From: Stenotrophomonas maltophilia
GTDB taxonomy: Bacteria > Pseudomonadota > Gammaproteobacteria > Xanthomonadales > Xanthomonadaceae
Direction of reading: 5' to 3'
NCBI RefSeq assembly: GCF_013464485.1
Contig: NZ_RAUX01000007.1
Location: 1-64,000 of the forward strand
Length of the DNA stretch: 64,000 nt
Both the position numbers and the translations under genes were made by a program. The notes beneath the pieces were generated by a model. The model was not told the origin of the DNA, made no database searches, and saw only the letters and a program-made list of their open reading frames with translations. Within the stretch, counting starts at the first letter, position 1. Each line of letters begins with the position of its first letter. Shown in pieces: positions 16,801 to 26,586 of this stretch.

Positions 16801-19800
16801 GCCGGCCGACGGCGCACTCACCCTGCAGGAGACCCTGTTCAACAGGGGTTTCGCCAGCTATGACATCAATGGCCAGCAAGGTGTGGAAGTGGCGGACGGA
16901 GCCATCGTCGCCGTGCGCATGCCGGGCCTGCGCCTGGCCGAAGCAGCGATGCAGGCACGCGACCGGCACGACGCATTGCAGATCTGGTCGGCACCCCTTT
17001 ACAGCGCGGATCCGATCACCGGCAGGTTCAGCCAGCGCAATGGCGCGAGTCTGACGCTGCGTTCGCAGCAGGGTGAGGCCGGCGGCGATCTGCGCATCGG
17101 TCGCGACGCCCTGGTCAGTGTGGACGCCGGCCAGTCGATGACCCTGCGCGCGGCTGGCAGCATCACGGTCGATGGCAGCCTGAAAGCGGCGGGTGGCCGC
17201 ATCCGCCTGGACGACGTTCGCGAACCGACGAGCCTGTTCGACTCGCAGCGCAACGAGCGCACCTACCGCATCGGTGCGCAGGGTGTGCTCGACGTCAGTG
17301 GTGACACCTTCACTGCGAGCGATGCCAGTGGACGCCTGCGCGGGCAGGTGCGCAAGGGTGGCAGCATCGAGATTGGAGGCGCGCTCGACTGGGATGGCCA
17401 GGACAACGTGCCTGACCGGCCAGTGGATGCATTCGTGGTTGTTGAGCGCGGTGCGAAACTGCTGGCCAACGGCAGTTCAGCGCAGCTGGACATCGATGGC
17501 GCCGGCCGCCAGGACGTGGCCAGCGATGGCGGCACCATCGTGGTGCGATCGGCCAACGCGCTGTACCTGCAGGGTGGCCTGCAGGCCGCAGCCGGCGGCG
17601 CCGGTGCGCAGGGTGGCACCCTGGGCATCGCCTTCGGTGGCAGCAGGCATGCGCGTGGTGCCACCGAGGAGGTGCTGGCACCGCGTGCCATCGTGCTCAC
17701 CCAGGACGATCGAGAGCAGGCCGCGCCGGCCCAGCTGCAGTATGGGCACGCACGCCTGTCGGCGGCGCAGGTCGGTGCCGGTGGCTTCGACAATCTGTCG
17801 CTGTTCGGAAACGTGCGCGCCGAAGGTGATGTGGAACTGCGCCTCGGCCAGAGCCTGCGCTTCCACGGCCTGCAACAGGATGGGCTGGGCATGCTGCCGG
17901 GCGGCAGCGCTGGCGGCCTGCTGGCGCTGAGCGCGCCCTACGTGCGGCTCGCCCAGAGCAGCTGGTTGCCTCTGCAAGGCGAAGGCCGGGTCGATACCGC
18001 TGCCGTGGCGGTGGATACCGGTCGCCAGCACCGCTTCAGCGTGGACGCGGACCTGATCGACCTGCGCAATACCACCTGGCTGGCGGGATTCGACGACGTG
18101 CAACTGCGCAGCCGCGGCGATGTGCGTTTCCTGGGCAGTGGCGCAGCGGTCGGCGGTACCGGCGCGCAGCTGGTCGCGCCGCGCAGCCTGGACGTAACCG
18201 CAGCGCAGTTGTACCCGGTGGCCGATGCGGGCGGCGTGCTGGCGGCCGGTGTGTCGCAGCCGGGCAGTGCGATCAGCCGCTGGGATGATGCCGAAGGCAT
18301 CGTGCGCATCCATGGTCTTGGCGGGGCGGTTCCAGCCCTGCCGTTGTCGGTGTCCGGCGGCCTGTCAGTGGTGGCAGCGACCATCGAGCAGGGCGGCATC
18401 CTCCGGGCGCCGTTGGGCGCCATAACCCTGGGTGGTACCGATGCCGACGGGCGCCTGGCCGGCTCGGTGACGCTGCTGCCCGGAAGCGTCACCTCCACCA
18501 GCGGCGCGGGGCTCAGTGTGCCGTTCGGTGGCACCGTCGATGGCGTGGACTGGCGCAGGGACGGCAGCGCCCAGGCCATACCGCCGGTAGGCGGTGCCGC
18601 GCCCGGCGCGGACCCCAAGGGCATCGCCATCATCAGCAGCCGTACCGAGGTGGCCGAAGGGGCGCTGCTGGATCTCTCCGGCGGCGGTGAGTTGACCGGT
18701 GCGGCCTTTGTCAGCGGGCGCGGTGGCTCGGTCGACATCCTGCGCCATGCATTGGCCGATGCCAATCCGCGCTATGGCTTCAGCGAATCGGCCAGTCCGG
18801 TGTATGCGATCCTGCCCGGCTACACCGGCAGTGCAGCGCCGCTGGGGTTGAGTGACGGCTCGCTGGACCCTGGCATTGGCCAGCAGATCACGATTCCCGC
18901 AGGCGTGCCTGGATTGCCGGCCGGCACCTACACCTTGTTGCCGGCCAGCTTCGCACTGCAGCAGGGTGCGTTCCGGGTGGAGCTGGGGCGCACCGGCGCG
19001 GTCGGCATCGGTGCACCGCTGGCCACCGGCACCGGCTCCTGGATGGTCGGCGGACACACGGGGTCGGCGCTGGGTGGCCTGCGTTCGCCCTTGCTGACCG
19101 CGTTGCTGCTGACCCCGGCCGATACCGTTCGCCGGCATTCCAGCTACAACGAGACAAGCTACAACGCATTCGTGACCGCGTCGGCGCAACGGTTGGGCAC
19201 GCCGCGCGGCTGGCAGACCGTCGATGCCGGCACGCTGCGCCTCGGGCTTGGCAATGGCGCCGGCAGGGACGGCACGCTGGCTTTCAGCTTCCAGGGCCAG
19301 ACCCGGTTTGCGCCGGCAGCGGGCAGCGCGGGCATTGGCGGTTCGGTGGAAGTGAACCTGGTCAACCGGCTGGGCGAACTGGAAGTGGTGGCGGCCGGTC
19401 GCACGCCCAGCTCCACCGGCAATGGCGCTACCATCGAGGCGGACGTGCTCAACGCGTTGCAGCCCTCACGCCTGGTGCTCAACGCACAGATCCGCGCTAC
19501 CAGCAACCAGCGCCTGCAGGTGGCCGGTGTCGGCCAGAACCTGGTGTTGCGGGACGGTGCGGTCCTGCGTGCGCCGGAGGTGATTCTGGGTGCGGTGGCC
19601 GGTGGCACGGGCGTGCGCGTGGAGGCAGGCGCAGGTATCGACACGCTCGGTCGCGGTGCCGCTTCGTTGCCCGCCGATGCCGGCTTCTACTACCAGGCCG
19701 AGGGCGGGGTGATGGTGGTGTCCAACGGGCGCACCGATCTGCTGGCCGCGCCCCTGCGCGAGGGAAGCGATCCGTCGCTGGTCAGCTTCGACATCGGCAC

Positions 19801-22800
19801 CTGTGATCCGGGGCGTCAGTGTGCGGGCCAGGCACGACTGGTGTCGGAGGGGAGCATCAACGTCGCCACCAATGGCAGCCTGCAGCTGCGCGATGCGGCC
19901 AGCTACGGCACCCGCCAGCTCGGTGTCAGCGTGGCCGCGATCAATCTGGGCAGCGACGATGCCATCGCGCAGGCCGCTGCGGCCGCCGCGTTGCCGCCGG
20001 GCATGATGATGAACCAGCAGGTGCTGACCGCCTTGCTGCGCGGCAATACCGCCACCGGCGCACCGGCACTGGAGACGCTGAAGCTCTCGGCGGCCGAGTC
20101 GATCAATGTGTTCGGCAGTGTCGACCTCGATACGCGTGACAGCGCGACCGGCAAGTCGAGCCTTCGCAGCCTGGTGCTGGGCGCACCGGCCATCCATGGC
20201 TATGGCAACAGCGGCGATCGTGCGCGCATCTTCGCCGACAACCTCACCTGGGCCGGTGCACTTGCGGCGAGTGGGTTTGCGGATTCGAATGCCGCGCAGC
20301 CCGGCGGCGCGGCGATGGTCGACCGCCTTGGCAGTGGCCAGCTGGACATCATTGCCGATACGTTGCGGCTCGGCCCGGCGCCACAGTCGTGGCCCGCCTC
20401 GGAGGTCGTGGCCGGACGCCAGGTCCTCGGCTTCTCCGGGGTGAACCTGCGTGCCGCACAGCAGGTGGTCTTCGCCGGCAATGGTGCGTTGAATGTGCAT
20501 CAGTTCCAGGGCGCCTACGACGCAGCCAAGGGCTGGACCTACAGTGGTGGCAACCTCGATATCCAGGCACCGCTGGTCACTGCCGAAGCAGGCGCGAAGC
20601 TGGAGGTGACTGCTGGTGGCACGCTGCGCGTGCACGGTGCGGGCGCCTCGACGGCGGCCGATGCGCTGGGCGCCGAATTGACGCTGGACGCCAACGACAT
20701 CCTCCTCGATACCCGCATCGCCCTGGCCTCGGGCCGCCTGGCGGCCACGGCTGCCCGCTCGGTGCAGCTTGGCAGCAGCGCCAACCTCGATCTGGCCGGG
20801 CGCAAGGTCAGCCTGTTCGATGTCGATACCTACAGCGTCGGCGGTGACGTCACGCTGACCGCAACGGAAGGTGACGTGCGCAGCGATGCTGCATCGCGGG
20901 TCGATCTGTCGGCGCAGAACAACCGCGCGGGTCGTCTCACCGTGACCGCGCTGGGTACTGCCGGCGGGCATGTCGACCTGGCAGGGCGGCTGCTTGGCCA
21001 GGCCAGCGGCACGCTGGACGCAGGTGGCAGCCTGGTGCCGTATGAGAACGGTGAGCTGGTGGTGCGCGCACGTGAACTGACAGACTTCAGTGGCCTCAAC
21101 CAGCGCCTCACCCGCGACGGTGTCACCGGAGCGCGCAGCTTCCAGATCAAGCAGGGCGACCTGCTGATCGGCGACGAAGTGAAAGCACGCAAGGTGGATA
21201 TCAGCGTTGACGGCGGCGCGCTGCGGGTGGTCGGGCGCATCGACGCCAGCGGCGACCGGGTCGGCAGCATCCGCCTGGCAGCGCGCGATGGCCTGCAGGT
21301 GGACGGAAGCCTGGACGCCCACGGCACGACACTGCGTGTGGACAGCTATGGCAAGATCATCGACAGCCCGAACCGTGCCATCGTCGAGCTGGAAAGCCGC
21401 GATGGACGCGTGCAGCTGGGATCGGCGGCGCGGATCGATCTACGCAGCGGCACCGGCGTTGCCGTCGGTACCGGAGCAGGGCAGAACGATGGACGTGCCC
21501 GCGGCACGTTCGTGCTGAACGTGCCGAGAGTGGGCAGCGACGATGCAGGCGTCGATAGCGCCAATGGCGTGCAGGTGCTCGGCGCGCGCGATATCTTCGT
21601 GACCGGCGTGCGCCGCTATGACGACGCACCCCTGGCTGACACGGCGGATGTGAACGGCCGACGCGGCCAGCTGGTTACCCAGTCGTGGCTGGATACGGTG
21701 GTGGATCCGGCCAACAGTGCATGGATGAACGCCGCGCTGGGTAATGCCGGGCTGTCGACACGGCTGGCCACACTGGGGACCGTGCGCCTGCGTCCCGGCG
21801 TGGACGTCGTCGGCGCCATCTCGTCCAGCAACCCGCATGGTGACCTGACCGTCAGCGGCGATATCGATCTTTCCGGCTATCGCTACGGCCCGCAGGCCAA
21901 TCGACAGGACCCCGCGCGACGCGGCTTCGGTGAAGCGGGTGCGTTGCGCCTGCGCGCAGCCGGCGACCTGTTCATCCATGGCAGCATCAACGACGGCTTT
22001 GCGCCGCCACCTGCCAGCCCGGATGATCGCGGTTGGCAGCTGGTGCCTGGACAGAGTTTCGGTGCCGGCATTACACCGTTCGGCAGTGACATCCTGGTGC
22101 CCAATGACAACGTCGTACTGGAGGCCGGCACGCGCTTCCCGGCGGGTGCCGTGCTGAACTACGCGATCGCGGTTCGCGATGCGGTCCTGCCTGCCGGCAC
22201 CACGTTGCCGGTGGAGATGACGCTGGGGCAGGCACTTACGTTGCCGGCAGGCTACGTGCTGCCGGCCGCGGTTACGCTGGCCGATGGTCAGGTGCGTGCC
22301 GCAGGCAGCGTGCTGGCGCAGGCGCTGCAACTGCCCGCCGGCTCGCGCCTGGGCGCGGGCTTCCAGCTGCGCAGCGAGGCCAGCGTAAGGGCCACGACCT
22401 GGCCGGCCGGCGCGCGATTGCCGACGGAGCTGCGACTGGCGGCGCGCACACCGCTGGCACGAGGTTCGCTGATTCCGGCAATGACCACGCTGGAGCTGGC
22501 CGGCGGTCAACCGATCGACCTGCGCCCGGTGGGCAGCGATGGTCGACAGGGACGCAACTGGGCGTTGGCGCAGATGTTGCCCGAGGGCACCACCTCGTGG
22601 GATCTCACCGCCGTTGCGGGCGCCGATACCGAGGCAGCCGACCCGCGTGCGCGGCGCAATGGAAGCGGCGATCTGGTGCTGGCCGACACCCACTACGGCG
22701 TTGTGCGTGCGGCGACCATGGTCTCCACGTTCGTGCGCGAACAGCGGGTGACCGCCCTGGGTGCGCAGCGCGAAGGTGTGGATGCAAGCTGGGTCGGCAA

Positions 22801-25800
22801 ACCGGTGAAGGCGCTGGCCGAGCATCTGGGCAAGCCTGAGTCTGCGATCTGCGCGGCTGGTAGCAGCTGCGAGGCGGCACCTTACTTGTTCACGGCGCAA
22901 GGTGCCGATGAAATGGGCGATCCGTCGCTGGTCGGCATGCCCGTGAAGGAAATTGCCGAGATGTTCGGGATGACCGAAGAGGAGCTGTGCGGTTCGGTCA
23001 GTTCGGGCATCTGCGTGATGCCCGGCGAGATGCGTGATGTGGCGACCGTGGGTCAACCGAAACATGGCACGCCGCTGTGGAGCGTGCTGCGCACCGGCAG
23101 TGGCGACCTGCAGTTGATGGCCGGCCGCGATCTGTCGATGCGCTCGGTGTACGGCGTCTATACTGCGGGAACGCCGACCGCGCTGGGTAATGGCCTCGAT
23201 GCCCGTTTCCAGTCCGAGCGCGCGCCGCCGTCCGGACGCGAGGCACTGCTCGGGTTGCAGCAGTCCAGCGGTGACTATGACGCGGCACTTGCCGCCTATC
23301 GCGCGTGGTATCCGGATCACGGCGGCAACCTGAGCATTGCGGCTGGCCGCGACGTGACCGGGGCAACATGGGGTGCGCTGTCGTCGTCCGGCTCGGCGGC
23401 GGGTGACCTGGCCAACCACGCCAGCAGCGCGGTTGCCAACTGGCTGTGGCGCCAGGGTACAGGTGCGGTTGCGGGCGTCGAGCAGCAGCCTGTCGCCTGG
23501 TGGATCAACTTCGGCACTTACGCCAATGTGTCCACGTTCTCCAACCCCAGTCCACGCATGGTCGGCTTCACCGGCTTTGGTACGTTGGGTGGCGGCAATC
23601 TGGAGATTGATGCGGGCAGGCATGCCGGTGTGACCGAGGCCAAGGGTGACGCGCTGAAGAACACAAGCAGCACCCGTTTCTCCACCGCGATCAACGCAGC
23701 GGTGGGCTCGACCGGACGTGTGGATGATGGGCGGCTGGTGCTGACAGGTGGTGGCGATCTGAGCCTGCGCGCCAGCGGTGCACTCAACCCGAACCTGATG
23801 GCCACTACGATCAATCACGTCAGCAACGAGCAGGACCTGGAACTCAATGGCACATTCACGAACCTGCGCGGCAGCCTGAGTCTTGAGGCCTCCCGCATTG
23901 GTGGCAGTGCCGTCGGCATCTCCCAGTACACTGATCCCAGCGCTGGCCTGCGCCCCAGCGATCCGTTCCGCGCTTTCGGTGGCAAGGCGATGGGTGGTCC
24001 GGTGCTGGTGCTGGGCGACGCCGTGGCAAACCTGCACGCCCGCGGCGACGTCATCCTGGGCGGCGTAGCCGACGCCGGCCGTGTGGTGCAATTCAATGCG
24101 CCGCAGGTGGCGCTGGCGGGAGGTGGTCTTGCGGCGGGTACTACCGGCTTCTCGCTGTGGACCGCGGCCACGGCGGTAAATCTGGTTTCGTTCGGCGGCG
24201 ACGCCACCCCGCTGACAGCGCATGCCAGCAGCCCGGGGCAGAATCTGCGATCGGAATCCACCGGCGACAATTTCGCCTACTGGATCTATCCCTCCAGGCT
24301 GAAGGTGCAGGCCACCAGCGGCGACATCAAGTTGGGCGAAGGCGGTGAGAACAACATACTGCTTACCGCTCCTTCCCCTACGGGCAGCATGCAGTTGCTG
24401 GCGGGCGATTCGATCATCGCCGGCGATCGGTCTCCGTACATCAGCAGCTCCGGTGCGGACACGCGCCTGCCATCCCCGTTCGATCCGGTATTCACCGCAC
24501 GGGACGCGAAGGGCACCGAATTGCTCGGCAATATCTCGCCCGATGGCATCAATGCTCGGGTACCCACATGGGGCGATACCACACCGCTGTTCGCCTTTGG
24601 GCCGAACCGTCCCATGCTGGCGGTGGCACGCACTGCCGGGGGCACGCCGAACCGCTTCTACGCAGGCTCGGGCGACATCATCGGTCTACGCACGGGCGAA
24701 CGATGGATGCTGAACGCCGCCAGTGGCAGCAGCCGCACCGTTCGCGAGTGGATTGACGTGGCTGCGCCGGTGCAGCTGCGTGCAGGCCAGGACATCCTGT
24801 CCAGCACCGTCCTTGCGTTGAACAACAGTGCCAGCGATGTCACGGTGCTGCAGGCCGGGCGTGACATCGTGCATGCCAACGTCAGCGTATACGGCAGCGG
24901 CAACGTCGATGTCAGCGCCGGCCGCCAGCTGCGCCAGGAAGACAAGGGAAGCATCGTCAGCCGCGGCGGCCTGGTGCAGGGCGACACGCGCCCCGGTGCC
25001 AGCATCGCGATGACCGCCGGCAACCAGCAGATCGACTTCGGCGCCGTGCGTGCGCGCTACCTGGATGCGACCCGGCTGGCCGATCCCGCGCAGACACTGG
25101 CGTCGCAGCCGGGCAAGGTGGTCAAGGTCTATGACAAGGAACTGAAGCAGTGGCTGCTGGAGCGTTTCAACATCAGCGCTGACGGCGCGCAGGGACTGGC
25201 CCTGTTCGACACACTGCCGCAGGAGCAGCAGCGCATCTTCCTGCGCCAGGTCTACTACGCCGAACTGCGCGAGGGTGGCCGCGAGTACACCGATGCAGAT
25301 GGCCCGCGCGTGGGCTCCTACCTGCGCGGCCGCGAGGCCATCGCCACCTTGATGCCGGACAAGGATGCAGCGGGCACGACGATCCAGCGCACCGGCGATA
25401 TCGTGATGTATGGCGGAGCCGGCGTGCGTACCGAGGCCGGTGGCAATATCGAGTTGATGGCGCCGGGTGGGCAGATCGTGGTGGGCGTGGTTGGCGAGGC
25501 GCCACCGGCAAGCGCGGGCCTGGTGACCCAGGGTCAGGGCGACATCCGGCTGTTCAGCCAGGACAGCGTGCTGTTGGGTTTGTCGCGGGTGATGACCACC
25601 TTTGGCGGTGACATCCTGGCCTGGTCCGAACAGGGCGACATCAATGCGGGCCGTGGCTCGCGCACCACGCTGGTGTATACCCCGCCACGCCGCCTGTACG
25701 ACCGCTGGGGCAACGTCAGCCTGTCGCCGCTCGCACCGGTCAGCGGTGCCGGTTTCGCCACGCTGGACCCGATTCCCGAAGTACCGCCGGGCGACGTCGA

Positions 25801-26206
25801 CCTGATCGCGCCGCTGGGCACCATCGATGCAGGCGAAGCAGGTATCCGTGTCTCGGGCAACATCAATCTGGCAGCGCTGCAGGTGCTCAACGCCGCCAAT
25901 ATCCAGGTGCAGGGCGAGAGCAAGGGCCTGCCGGTGTTGGCCACGGTGAACGTCAATGCGCTGGCGTCGGCCAGTGCTGCAGCGAACAGCGCCAGCCAGG
26001 CCGCACAGGACGTGATGCGCAAGAGCCAGGACGACGCACGGCGCAACCAGCCGTCAGTGATCAGCGTGCAGATTCTCGGCTTCGGCAGCGGCACCAGCAG
26101 CATTGCGCCGCCGGCGCGCGGCACGACCGCCAACAGCGGCTACGACGCCAACAGCGCCTTCCAGTTCCCGCAGGCAAGCCGCGACGAAGGCACGCAGCGC
26201 CGATAG
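13832..26206 (+). CDS. Giant filamentous haemagglutinin-family exoprotein (TpsA, DUF3739 type)
   Basis: Protein of 4,124 residues, exported by two-partner secretion. A long signal region ends near PAQAQQ. The TPS domain lies at about 120-325 (VSIEQTADRAILNWETFNIGG, then NRNGVVFGNNSQVNVG, an NPNG-like motif). Thousands of residues of repeating beta-strand pattern follow, as expected of a right-handed beta-helix. A stretch near 2750-2890 repeats LPAG-type units about every 15-20 residues. The C-terminal part has the DUF3739 look (VRTEAGGNIELMAPGGQIVVG). I count six cysteines in three close pairs. The frame opens at 13769, but ATG 13832 has a better context. Its TpsB lies downstream at 29187. 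It resembles PdtA of P. aeruginosa in size and setting. Confidence 0.93.
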   Translation: MSHLHSPVPHTAPHRHPMAWAIALALGATPMLPAQAQQAFSPGWFAERGAAQGAAAQSGRMPNGVPIQFQLPAQQQDAARQKLQQSIDNLGTAAQAIALQQRLQEQARAQQRAAGFVIADGLGKDGLKVDENPLTRGWVNAREAIQSQGSDGKLQVSIEQTADRAILNWETFNIGGNTTLDFKQNADWAVLNRVNDPSARPSQILGQLKANGTVFVVNRNGVVFGNNSQVNVGNLVAAATRISDGQFRDNGLYSADNNTAALTDAFGKVLVEQGARITTQAPASATRGGGYVLLAGHTVENAGQIETRKGQTQLAAGDSFVIRRGVGTAQNTASTTAGNEIAPRIAAGSSAGSVRNSGLIQAREGDITLAGRTVEQAGVAVATTTLDQRGTVHLLNAISDRAGTVTLASGATTAVLIEDDGKNTALDSRRDALVKASAEQDLLRGASSTGTFDNLSRMQDRRDQSRVEIVSGGDVNFQDGSLTLATGGQVVAEAARRTYAGNAARIDVSGAVGVRVAMESNNVQVKVQGNELRDSPDNRDSGKLISSEVWIDRRQLQHVPAGTGGNAAERWYAGGGLLEVGGYLDNQGHSIGEWAAQGGTVQLSGSEVVTHAGSRINLAGGSLDVQSGAIKQSWLRGTDGQLYRLDDAPAEMRYDGLYRGFEVKQERWGATDVFRNPLIGAEQRVENGYTVGRDAGRLLVSAPSAVLQGQVATDTFQGAQQSKTPDAARDGYAQAQTAVARNAQLWLGRYDGNGRNAVFDTQVRIVDGGLPAADVSLQAPLQQEQRNTLWLDANQLSAQQWGRIDLASGGSIAVEGALRLQDGGQLVLTAADVLLGGDIQIAGGQVQAGNELTRVGAPAAWLLQGGRSRVALAEGARIDLSGRWVNALLEPASSPGMAWTDGGKLRLQSSHDVVVPDSDVRVDGGGRIDAKGKVTIGKGGDVSLQAASVADSSGRVGRLQLSADARLSALGAGSGTLSLGDGGRIVIGGQPADGALTLQETLFNRGFASYDINGQQGVEVADGAIVAVRMPGLRLAEAAMQARDRHDALQIWSAPLYSADPITGRFSQRNGASLTLRSQQGEAGGDLRIGRDALVSVDAGQSMTLRAAGSITVDGSLKAAGGRIRLDDVREPTSLFDSQRNERTYRIGAQGVLDVSGDTFTASDASGRLRGQVRKGGSIEIGGALDWDGQDNVPDRPVDAFVVVERGAKLLANGSSAQLDIDGAGRQDVASDGGTIVVRSANALYLQGGLQAAAGGAGAQGGTLGIAFGGSRHARGATEEVLAPRAIVLTQDDREQAAPAQLQYGHARLSAAQVGAGGFDNLSLFGNVRAEGDVELRLGQSLRFHGLQQDGLGMLPGGSAGGLLALSAPYVRLAQSSWLPLQGEGRVDTAAVAVDTGRQHRFSVDADLIDLRNTTWLAGFDDVQLRSRGDVRFLGSGAAVGGTGAQLVAPRSLDVTAAQLYPVADAGGVLAAGVSQPGSAISRWDDAEGIVRIHGLGGAVPALPLSVSGGLSVVAATIEQGGILRAPLGAITLGGTDADGRLAGSVTLLPGSVTSTSGAGLSVPFGGTVDGVDWRRDGSAQAIPPVGGAAPGADPKGIAIISSRTEVAEGALLDLSGGGELTGAAFVSGRGGSVDILRHALADANPRYGFSESASPVYAILPGYTGSAAPLGLSDGSLDPGIGQQITIPAGVPGLPAGTYTLLPASFALQQGAFRVELGRTGAVGIGAPLATGTGSWMVGGHTGSALGGLRSPLLTALLLTPADTVRRHSSYNETSYNAFVTASAQRLGTPRGWQTVDAGTLRLGLGNGAGRDGTLAFSFQGQTRFAPAAGSAGIGGSVEVNLVNRLGELEVVAAGRTPSSTGNGATIEADVLNALQPSRLVLNAQIRATSNQRLQVAGVGQNLVLRDGAVLRAPEVILGAVAGGTGVRVEAGAGIDTLGRGAASLPADAGFYYQAEGGVMVVSNGRTDLLAAPLREGSDPSLVSFDIGTCDPGRQCAGQARLVSEGSINVATNGSLQLRDAASYGTRQLGVSVAAINLGSDDAIAQAAAAAALPPGMMMNQQVLTALLRGNTATGAPALETLKLSAAESINVFGSVDLDTRDSATGKSSLRSLVLGAPAIHGYGNSGDRARIFADNLTWAGALAASGFADSNAAQPGGAAMVDRLGSGQLDIIADTLRLGPAPQSWPASEVVAGRQVLGFSGVNLRAAQQVVFAGNGALNVHQFQGAYDAAKGWTYSGGNLDIQAPLVTAEAGAKLEVTAGGTLRVHGAGASTAADALGAELTLDANDILLDTRIALASGRLAATAARSVQLGSSANLDLAGRKVSLFDVDTYSVGGDVTLTATEGDVRSDAASRVDLSAQNNRAGRLTVTALGTAGGHVDLAGRLLGQASGTLDAGGSLVPYENGELVVRARELTDFSGLNQRLTRDGVTGARSFQIKQGDLLIGDEVKARKVDISVDGGALRVVGRIDASGDRVGSIRLAARDGLQVDGSLDAHGTTLRVDSYGKIIDSPNRAIVELESRDGRVQLGSAARIDLRSGTGVAVGTGAGQNDGRARGTFVLNVPRVGSDDAGVDSANGVQVLGARDIFVTGVRRYDDAPLADTADVNGRRGQLVTQSWLDTVVDPANSAWMNAALGNAGLSTRLATLGTVRLRPGVDVVGAISSSNPHGDLTVSGDIDLSGYRYGPQANRQDPARRGFGEAGALRLRAAGDLFIHGSINDGFAPPPASPDDRGWQLVPGQSFGAGITPFGSDILVPNDNVVLEAGTRFPAGAVLNYAIAVRDAVLPAGTTLPVEMTLGQALTLPAGYVLPAAVTLADGQVRAAGSVLAQALQLPAGSRLGAGFQLRSEASVRATTWPAGARLPTELRLAARTPLARGSLIPAMTTLELAGGQPIDLRPVGSDGRQGRNWALAQMLPEGTTSWDLTAVAGADTEAADPRARRNGSGDLVLADTHYGVVRAATMVSTFVREQRVTALGAQREGVDASWVGKPVKALAEHLGKPESAICAAGSSCEAAPYLFTAQGADEMGDPSLVGMPVKEIAEMFGMTEEELCGSVSSGICVMPGEMRDVATVGQPKHGTPLWSVLRTGSGDLQLMAGRDLSMRSVYGVYTAGTPTALGNGLDARFQSERAPPSGREALLGLQQSSGDYDAALAAYRAWYPDHGGNLSIAAGRDVTGATWGALSSSGSAAGDLANHASSAVANWLWRQGTGAVAGVEQQPVAWWINFGTYANVSTFSNPSPRMVGFTGFGTLGGGNLEIDAGRHAGVTEAKGDALKNTSSTRFSTAINAAVGSTGRVDDGRLVLTGGGDLSLRASGALNPNLMATTINHVSNEQDLELNGTFTNLRGSLSLEASRIGGSAVGISQYTDPSAGLRPSDPFRAFGGKAMGGPVLVLGDAVANLHARGDVILGGVADAGRVVQFNAPQVALAGGGLAAGTTGFSLWTAATAVNLVSFGGDATPLTAHASSPGQNLRSESTGDNFAYWIYPSRLKVQATSGDIKLGEGGENNILLTAPSPTGSMQLLAGDSIIAGDRSPYISSSGADTRLPSPFDPVFTARDAKGTELLGNISPDGINARVPTWGDTTPLFAFGPNRPMLAVARTAGGTPNRFYAGSGDIIGLRTGERWMLNAASGSSRTVREWIDVAAPVQLRAGQDILSSTVLALNNSASDVTVLQAGRDIVHANVSVYGSGNVDVSAGRQLRQEDKGSIVSRGGLVQGDTRPGASIAMTAGNQQIDFGAVRARYLDATRLADPAQTLASQPGKVVKVYDKELKQWLLERFNISADGAQGLALFDTLPQEQQRIFLRQVYYAELREGGREYTDADGPRVGSYLRGREAIATLMPDKDAAGTTIQRTGDIVMYGGAGVRTEAGGNIELMAPGGQIVVGVVGEAPPASAGLVTQGQGDIRLFSQDSVLLGLSRVMTTFGGDILAWSEQGDINAGRGSRTTLVYTPPRRLYDRWGNVSLSPLAPVSGAGFATLDPIPEVPPGDVDLIAPLGTIDAGEAGIRVSGNINLAALQVLNAANIQVQGESKGLPVLATVNVNALASASAAANSASQAAQDVMRKSQDDARRNQPSVISVQILGFGSGTSSIAPPARGTTANSGYDANSAFQFPQASRDEGTQRR

Positions 26207-26586
26207 GCATAGCACGCCCCGGTAGGTGCCGACCTTGGTCGGCACGCATTGCCCGATGCAGCGCATCGGGCTGCAGCATCGGGCCAGCCGCCAGGGAACG
26301 GTGGCGGCCCCAGCCAGGACGGCACGGAGGGCAGGGAGCGGCCATCAGCGGTGAGGACCACCGACACAGCGCCGCCGGGTGCAGGAGAGCACCCGGCGGC
26401 AGGAGGGACGCGCGCATGTGTCACGGTAGATGCCGACCTTGGTCGGCAGTAGATCCTCGCCATGCGTGGATGCCCGGACAGCCTCAGTGCCGACCAACGG
26501 TCGGCACCCACCAGAGCAGGCGTGGCAGCAGGAGCCGCTCGGCCGTAGATCCACGTCATGCGTGGATGCGGTGCCACGAACGAGTC
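26207..26586. repeat. Intergenic cluster of SMAG palindromes and a long hairpin
   Basis: This 380-nt gap lies between the convergent tpsA and gspJ genes and holds no gene. GTAG-headed palindromes lie at 26222-26245, 26426-26448, 26449-26471 and 26545-26567; a headless one lies at 26488-26508. Two stem families are present: GTGCCGACC/GGTCGGCAC and ATCCACGC/GCGTGGAT. Separate hairpins lie at 26252-26270 (CCCGATGC/GCATCGGG) and 26371-26400 (perfect 12-bp stem GCCGCCGGGTGC). The last could stop transcription from either side but lacks a T-run. Confidence 0.75.

Noticed and set aside
21440-24223. Long minus-strand open frame (927 codons) inside tpsA
   Set aside because: It shadows the repeat-rich tpsA coding sequence, has no ribosome-binding site and shows no recognisable protein feature.
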